Positions 62,944-64,000 of a stretch of 64,000 bases of DNA are shown here, one piece after another. Positions within the stretch are counted from its first letter, which is position 1. Every line of letters starts with the position of its first letter. The stretch is from the NCBI RefSeq assembly GCF_000237925.1, contig NC_031500.1, positions 7,313,254 to 7,377,253 on the forward strand. Reading direction: 5' to 3'. This DNA comes from Schistosoma mansoni. Its lineage: Eukaryota; Platyhelminthes; Trematoda; Strigeidida; Schistosomatidae. A program made the position numbers and the translations under genes. The notes under the pieces were generated by a model. That model ran no database searches and had not been told where the DNA came from. It saw only the letters and a program-made list of their open reading frames with translations.

Positions 62944-63012
62944 GATGGATGGTGGCTAGCAGTGGAATTTAGAACGCGCGTCTTGGATTCCGCTGCTAGC
63001 GACTGTTCATCT
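62944..63012. repeat. Imperfect palindrome of 69 bp
   Basis: GATGGATGGTGGCTAGCAG on the left is mirrored by CTGCTAGCGACTGTTCATC on the right around a GCGC centre; most positions of each ~25-base arm pair. Confidence 0.75.
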
Positions 63013-63121
63013 TTACTTACTGACGAATTATTTTCAAAATACCTTAAAATCAACATGTTGATCAGTGGAGTGGTTATAGCCCATTAAATGTTTGAGGGTA
63101 GAACCTCTAACCACTTTCCTC

Positions 63122-63424
63122 TCACCACTGTGAAACTGAACTGTAATATGTTCTCGTGTTTGTGTTGAGAGCAAAGGGTCGTTTCTGCTTATTTACCTTG
63201 CTCCAACGAAGCGGGTAAACTAACAGACGAGGAATGTTTACCTCTGTGAATACGGAAAACAGATTTCTGCTTTTGAATGCTGGCCGTTGTTTTTCTACAT
63301 AGAACATTCTTTTAACTTTTGTGGTCAATCGATTCCTACGTACATCATAAGTTTGGTTACCTTTGAACTCTAGATTCATAAAAAGATATTTCATTGGAAC
63401 GAAATTTCTAAATTCCTTGATCAA
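63122..63424 (-). mobile_element. Possible retroelement fragment (RT C-terminal/endonuclease linker)
   Basis: A 100-codon minus ORF with KRMFYVEKQRPAFKSRNLFS then VNIPRLLVY, resembling the stretch just before the endonuclease of some schistosome reverse transcriptases. Weak similarity by memory only. Confidence 0.35.
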
Positions 63425-64000
63425 ACTTTTATTATCATTAAAGCATTTAGCACAGTAGATCCTATGTATTCAGTAACACAAAGTGAATAAGAATCCTCTT
63501 TCTGATTGATGAAACCCAGCTACAAAAGTTGGTTAGTCGAGTGTTCCATATTTGTTCTCTCTTCTCTGAATTTCATGTTTTTTATATTTAAATGTAAATG
63601 CTAAATATCTATCAAAAAGCATAATTCTGTGTTGTTTTGTGGTGATTACTGTATATCATATAAGTGAACTGATATCAGATGAAGAATCATTAAAAGAACT
63701 ATGAAGCACTAGTAGGCTGTTTTATCCTAATGAGGAACTTCTGAACAGTCACCCTAGGTTTCATTTTGTATCAATCTTTCCAATTTGGATTCATTTATTA
63801 GTCAAAGGAAAGACTGTTCATTCAAACGATGTCTAATTAAAACCCAGATAAAAAAGAGTGCTTTACCATTTATAATTACTGTTTAGTCCGATGCGAAAGT
63901 AGTTTGATAAAGAGCCTATTCGATAAGGTTGAGTGTATCTGTACAACAGGCAATACTGAAACTGCTAAACGAAACACTGGTACCAAATGAATATGCATTA

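Noticed and set aside
1-64000. CRISPR arrays, operons, prokaryotic islands or a novel defence-like system
   Set aside because: The window is plainly eukaryotic with spliced genes and retroelements; no regularly spaced repeats or gene cassettes were seen.

Overview
The window looks like a piece of a blood-fluke genome (genus Schistosoma). This rests on the AT-rich gene-poor layout, very short 5' introns beside long repeat-filled ones, RTE-type LINEs of the schistosome SR2 kind, Sm-alpha-like SINEs with a hammerhead-ribozyme module, a CsRn1/Boudicca-type Gypsy element and a Penelope-like element. Species is not decided; the call comes from family recognition, not from a search.

Three host genes are supported. 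(1) A complete topoisomerase III alpha gene (TOP3A) lies on the minus strand, 34873 down to 3908, in 23 exons. I built the exon chain by hand from splice sites, phase and similarity to animal TOP3A. All phases close and the product is 1183 residues. It has TOPRIM, the catalytic tyrosine, two four-cysteine zinc fingers, two GRF fingers and a C-terminal CCHC knuckle. (2) A two-exon stomatin-family gene lies on the plus strand, 49881-53507, 294 residues. (3) The first two coding exons of a CREC-family (reticulocalbin/calumenin-like) secretory-pathway calcium-binding protein lie on the plus strand from 56439, and the gene runs off the right edge.

Layout. 1-3900: broken RTE LINEs with another repeat nested inside, then a SINE. 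3908-34873: TOP3A, whose introns hold LINE fragments, tRNA-like SINEs, a BEL/Pao gag fossil, and a compact non-autonomous LTR element (19060-20045) with two 282-bp terminal repeats and a 4-bp target duplication. 34874-36000: upstream flank with an old LTR-like remnant. 36001-43221: a nearly whole Gypsy element in tandem with a deleted second copy that shares its LTR. 43222-49880: repeat-poor spacer with one weak signal-peptide ORF. 49881-53507: stomatin gene, with a decayed Penelope-like element in its only intron. 53508-64000: CREC gene plus several SINE copies, including a full-length one with a 12-bp target duplication and a 5'-inverted one nearby at 49008.

The genes do not form a pathway. 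TOP3A acts in DNA decatenation (nucleus, probably also mitochondria), the stomatin at membranes, the CREC protein in the ER/secretory route. The most unusual items are the dual-start arrangement of TOP3A, the miniature LTR element with a GC-rich core of unknown origin, the hammerhead modules with a recurrently altered core base, and an unrecognised 82-codon ORF inside a TOP3A intron.
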